Below are positions 6,445 through 8,755 of a stretch of DNA of 8,755 bases, piece after piece; the first letter of the stretch is position 1, and each line of letters begins with the position of its first letter. The notes under the pieces are model-generated. The model was not told the DNA's origin and ran no database searches. It saw only the letters and a list, made by a program, of their open reading frames with translations. The stretch comes from Steroidobacteraceae bacterium (GTDB taxonomy: Bacteria; Pseudomonadota; Gammaproteobacteria; Steroidobacterales; Steroidobacteraceae). The stretch lies in contig JAICKZ010000131.1 of assembly GCA_025927665.1 (NCBI GenBank), forward strand, positions 1-8,755, written 5' to 3'. The translations under genes were made by a program, and so were the position numbers.

Positions 6445-6473
6445 AAAAGGCCCCGTAACCGGGGCTTTTTTTT
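6243..6473 (+). ncRNA. Possible small RNA ending at the intrinsic terminator (tentative)
   Basis: If the weak promoter at 6208-6236 is used, transcription would start near 6243 and stop at the terminator, giving about 230 bases. The segment contains GCAGC/GCTGC (6273-6277 and 6282-6286, 4-base loop) and AACAGC/GCTGTT (6381-6386 and 6407-6412, extended by TGA/TCA past a bulged G), then the terminator hairpin. The largest possible reading frame within it is 26 codons (6334-6414) and lacks a ribosome-binding site. I do not recognise a known RNA family. The alternative is that this is simply the tail of the emr operon transcript. Confidence 0.2.
6445..6473 (+). terminator. Strong intrinsic terminator
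   Basis: GCCCCG (6450-6455) and CGGGGC (6460-6465) form a 6-bp GC-only stem around the loop TAAC, followed at once by eight T residues. AAAA (6445-6448) can pair with the T-run and lengthen the stem. This is a textbook Rho-independent terminator for plus-strand transcription. In the minus direction only CTTTT follows the stem, so activity there would be weaker. It ends either the emr operon transcript, about 480 bases after emrB, or a separate short RNA, and it insulates the ankyrin gene. Confidence 0.88.
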
Positions 6474-6580
6474 GCCTGTTTGTCAGTAAGGATAATACCA
6501 TTGGCTTTCTCCATATTTCGTCCGTGTATCCTGCAATCTTTGATCGACATAATCTTCCATCATCAACATGAGGATAGGGC

Positions 6581-7309
6581 ATGACTGTTCGCAAATATAT
6601 TGCCATCTGTTTACTGATTGGAGTGATGACCACGACGTCCGTAACTGACGGCGCTTTATCAACGCTGGGAGGTCAAACAATTCACCAAACCTTCAAGGAC
6701 GACAAAGTAGCAGCTCTGATCAAAGCCGCTGTTGCTGGCGACGAAAAGAAAGTGGCCTTGCTGGCATCACAAGGTGTGAACATCAACATGATGGCGGAGA
6801 ATGGTGCCACGCCATTAATGTGGGCGCTCAATTCTCGAAATCACAAGAGTGTGGAAGCATTACTCAAAGCCGGTGCCGATCCGAACTTGCTGTCCGATAA
6901 GATCGGCATGTCGCCAATGAACTTTGTGCCGATGGGTGATGATGTCGAGCTACTCCGCTTGCTGCTGAAGTATGGTGGCAACCCAAATCATCCTGGGCAA
7001 GGAAGGATTGAGGAACTCCCTCTGTCGCAGGCAGCACATTTTGGAAGAATAGAAAATATTAGACTGTTGCTGGATGCAGGTGCGGAAATTAATAGCCACG
7101 ATCAATTTAACGAATCAGCAGCAAGCTCATCGGTCGACCTAGGGAACTTTGAGACCACTGCTTTCTTGATAGAGCATGGGTTCAATTACAACTTAGTTTA
7201 CCTGGCAAGAAGCGTAAAAATCCGGCAAGTTCCGCCGAACTCAGACGCACAGCGTTGGAAAGATAAAGTGTTGCAGATGTTGAAAGAGCGCGAAGTGGAA
7301 ATCAAATGA
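6581..7309 (+). CDS. Exported ankyrin-repeat protein
   Basis: This 242-residue protein has an apparent N-terminal Sec signal peptide (basic residues 4-5, hydrophobic core about 6-20), so it probably acts in the periplasm or outside. I see no lipobox. The body holds about five ankyrin repeats: about 43-71, 75-104 (with the canonical GATPLMWAL and VEALLKAGADPN), 108-137, 146-173 (LSQAAHFGRIENIRLLLDAGAEIN) and a degenerate one at 178-204. A charged helix ends the protein (about 222-242). Ankyrin repeats bind other proteins; no enzymatic domain is visible and the partner is unknown. The ATG follows GAGG (6570-6573) by 7 bases, a good site. A GATAAT (6491-6496) just past the preceding terminator could be its -10, but no convincing -35 goes with it. 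Some exported ankyrin proteins are partners or immunity proteins of secreted toxins, but no toxin gene lies next to this one, so that role is speculation. Confidence 0.85.
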   Translation: MTVRKYIAICLLIGVMTTTSVTDGALSTLGGQTIHQTFKDDKVAALIKAAVAGDEKKVALLASQGVNINMMAENGATPLMWALNSRNHKSVEALLKAGADPNLLSDKIGMSPMNFVPMGDDVELLRLLLKYGGNPNHPGQGRIEELPLSQAAHFGRIENIRLLLDAGAEINSHDQFNESAASSSVDLGNFETTAFLIEHGFNYNLVYLARSVKIRQVPPNSDAQRWKDKVLQMLKEREVEIK

Positions 7310-7502
7310 TGCTGGGAGCCCGGAATAGGAAGCTGCTGTTGTCACGAGTATTGGGTTTTTCTCTTCGTCACTGTCGATTCACCATAGTGTGAACATTTCT
7401 GTTCCTTCAAGCTTTCAGTAGTTCTTTGGGTTGAGTAATCTTCGACTCGCCAGTTACTGTTCCAGACGCTACTCTGTAGTCGTTTAATTCTTGAGTGAAA
7501 GC

Positions 7503-7928
7503 ATGAAGACCAGAATCAAGTGGGTTCAAGATGTAATGTTTATCGGTGAGACCGGTACCGGTCATGCCGTGGTCATGGACGGAGCACCTGACTCAGGTGG
7601 TCGCAACTTAGGTCCACGGCCCATGGAAATGTTATTGGTTGGGCTCGGTGGTTGTAGCGCATTTGATGTGGTGATGATCTTGAAGCGTGGGCGCGAGAAA
7701 ATTATCGATTGCGTGGTGGAAATCGATGCTGAGCGCGCCGACAGCGATCCCAAGGTATTCACACAAATCAAAATGCATTACATCGTTACGGGTACTAATC
7801 TTGATAAGAGCAAGGTAGAACGTGCGATCAAACTTTCCACTGAAAAATATTGTTCTGCCAGCGCCATGTTGGGTGCAATGGCAACCATCACTCATGATTT
7901 TGAAGTACGAGTAGTCAGCAACACATGA
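7503..7928 (+). CDS. yhfA: OsmC-family protein, YhfA-like
   Basis: This protein of 141 residues belongs to the OsmC/Ohr superfamily, cytoplasmic dimers that often reduce organic hydroperoxides through two cysteines. Both expected cysteines are present: C51 in PMEMLLVGLGGCSAFDVV (40-57) and C117 in STEKYCSASAML (112-123). It resembles E. coli YhfA closely along its length, including the start (MKTRIKWVQDVMFIGE against MQARVKWVEGLTFLGE) and MHYIVTGTNL, so orthology is likely. YhfA itself has no settled substrate, and peroxidase activity is inferred from the superfamily. I chose ATG at 7503 because it aligns with the YhfA start and has GAGTG 5-9 bases upstream; a TTG at 7491 would add four residues without a ribosome site. 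The stop codon overlaps the next start by 4 bp. The 193-bp gap upstream has no clear terminator or promoter; TTGAGT (7431-7436) is a possible -35. Confidence 0.92.
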   Translation: MKTRIKWVQDVMFIGETGTGHAVVMDGAPDSGGRNLGPRPMEMLLVGLGGCSAFDVVMILKRGREKIIDCVVEIDAERADSDPKVFTQIKMHYIVTGTNLDKSKVERAIKLSTEKYCSASAMLGAMATITHDFEVRVVSNT

Positions 7929-8755
7929 CGGTGCAATTTGATTTTCGAGATCTGGAATTATTTGCTGCGGTTGCTGAAGCGGGCAGCATTACCAAAGCAG
8001 CGGAACGCGCACACACCGTTGCGTCTGCAGTTAGCAAACGTTTATCAGAACTGGAAATTCAATTCGGAACTCCATTGTTAGTGCGCGGCGCCAAAGGTGT
8101 GGAACTAACTTCTGCTGGACACGTGTTGCTGGTTAAGGCGCATGCATTGTTGTATCAGGCCGATCAATTAACCAGTGAGTTAAAGCAGCATGCATCCGGC
8201 GCGCGCGGGCAAGTTCGAGTGTTTGCAAATATTTCCGCCATCGTTGAATTTTTGCCAGCTGAACTTGCCAGCTTTCTTAAGCAGCATCCGGAAGTGCACG
8301 TGCATCTCGAAGAGCATGTGAGCAGCAATATTGCACAGGCTGTTGCAGATAATCGTGCTGATCTAGGAATAGTGAGTGAACTGCCCACGATTGATGGATT
8401 GGTTACCACATCGTTTCGCGATGATGAACTGGTCATCATCATGCAGCCTGATGATGTATTGGCGGTGCAGTCGCAGTTGGGATTGCGGCAAATCGTTGAT
8501 CGTCCATTTGTGGGACTGCACGCCGAAAGTTCATTGCGCCACTTGCTCAGTCGTGCCGCTGCAGAGTTGGGCAAAGATATTCAATTGCGCATTCAAGTCA
8601 CCAGCTTCGATGCTGTATGTGCCATGGTGGCCGCGGGACTTGGCGTAAGCATTGTGCCGCGTGCAGCCAGTTCTCCATACGTGCAGTCACTACGATTGGT
8701 GGCCATTCCCTTGACGGATAATTGGGCTAGGCGCCAATTGTTTTTATGTACTCGA
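7925..8755 (+). CDS. LysR-family transcriptional regulator (3' end outside window)
   Basis: The reading frame stays open for 277 codons to the window edge; LysR regulators are usually about 300 residues, so perhaps 15-30 are missing. The N-terminal winged helix-turn-helix is clear: FRDLELFAAVAEAGSITKAA (7-26), recognition helix about 31-44 with SAVSKRLSELE, and the wing FGTPLLVRGAKGVELTSAG (47-65). A linker helix runs to about 90. The effector-binding domain follows, with GQVRVFANISAIVEFLPAEL (95-114), NRADLGIVSE (143-152) in the first subdomain and the late motif MVAAGLGVSIVPR (234-246). The ATG at 7925 overlaps the osmC stop as ATGA, so the two are probably cotranslated. The effector and target genes cannot be read from the sequence. 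LysR genes are often divergent from their targets; here the arrangement is tandem and overlapping. Confidence 0.93.
   Translation, partial: MTVQFDFRDLELFAAVAEAGSITKAAERAHTVASAVSKRLSELEIQFGTPLLVRGAKGVELTSAGHVLLVKAHALLYQADQLTSELKQHASGARGQVRVFANISAIVEFLPAELASFLKQHPEVHVHLEEHVSSNIAQAVADNRADLGIVSELPTIDGLVTTSFRDDELVIIMQPDDVLAVQSQLGLRQIVDRPFVGLHAESSLRHLLSRAAAELGKDIQLRIQVTSFDAVCAMVAAGLGVSIVPRAASSPYVQSLRLVAIPLTDNWARRQLFLCTR

Noticed and set aside
6338..6550. 70-codon frame on the minus strand across the terminator
   Set aside because: It reads through the intrinsic terminator hairpin, lacks a good ribosome-binding site and shows no recognisable domain.
8164..8574. 136-codon frame antisense to the LysR gene
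   Set aside because: It lies entirely inside a clear LysR coding sequence. Its Ser/Cys/Thr-rich composition is typical of an antisense shadow.

Overview
The window looks like chromosomal DNA from a mid-GC Gram-negative proteobacterium, probably a gamma- or betaproteobacterium. The evidence is a periplasmic DsbC-type isomerase, an outer-membrane efflux lipoprotein with a matching inner-membrane pump, and a close homologue of E. coli YhfA. I cannot place the organism more precisely from sequence alone.

Left part (1-1125): a dsbC-like gene on the minus strand (121-873) is followed by a strong hairpin that is probably its terminator. It is separated from the rightward genes by a 252-bp divergent intergenic region. 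That region is rich in inverted repeats, and one of them overlaps a good candidate promoter for the regulator gene.

Centre (1126-5970): a compact four-gene operon reads MarR-type regulator, TolC/NodT-type outer-membrane lipoprotein, EmrA-type membrane fusion protein, EmrB-type 14-helix MFS transporter. This is the emrR-emrC-emrA-emrB order known for EmrRCAB tripartite multidrug pumps. The genes overlap or lie 13-19 bp apart. EmrB would take up substrates, EmrA would bridge the periplasm and EmrC would open the outer membrane. EmrR probably represses the whole unit from the repeats upstream of itself.

Right part (5971-8755): about 610 bp without a convincing gene follows the operon. It holds several hairpins, a weak promoter-like pair and a clear intrinsic terminator at 6445-6473, so it is either a long 3' leader-out of the pump operon or a small RNA locus. 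Next come a secreted or periplasmic ankyrin-repeat protein (6581-7309), a YhfA-type OsmC-family protein (7503-7928), and a LysR regulator that overlaps the OsmC gene by 4 bp and runs off the right edge.

Most of the window is ordinary, recognisable biology. I found no convincing new system. The parts worth a second look are the repeat-dense divergent regulatory region, the hairpin-rich 6208-6473 segment, the exported orphan ankyrin protein, and the overlapping OsmC-LysR pair.
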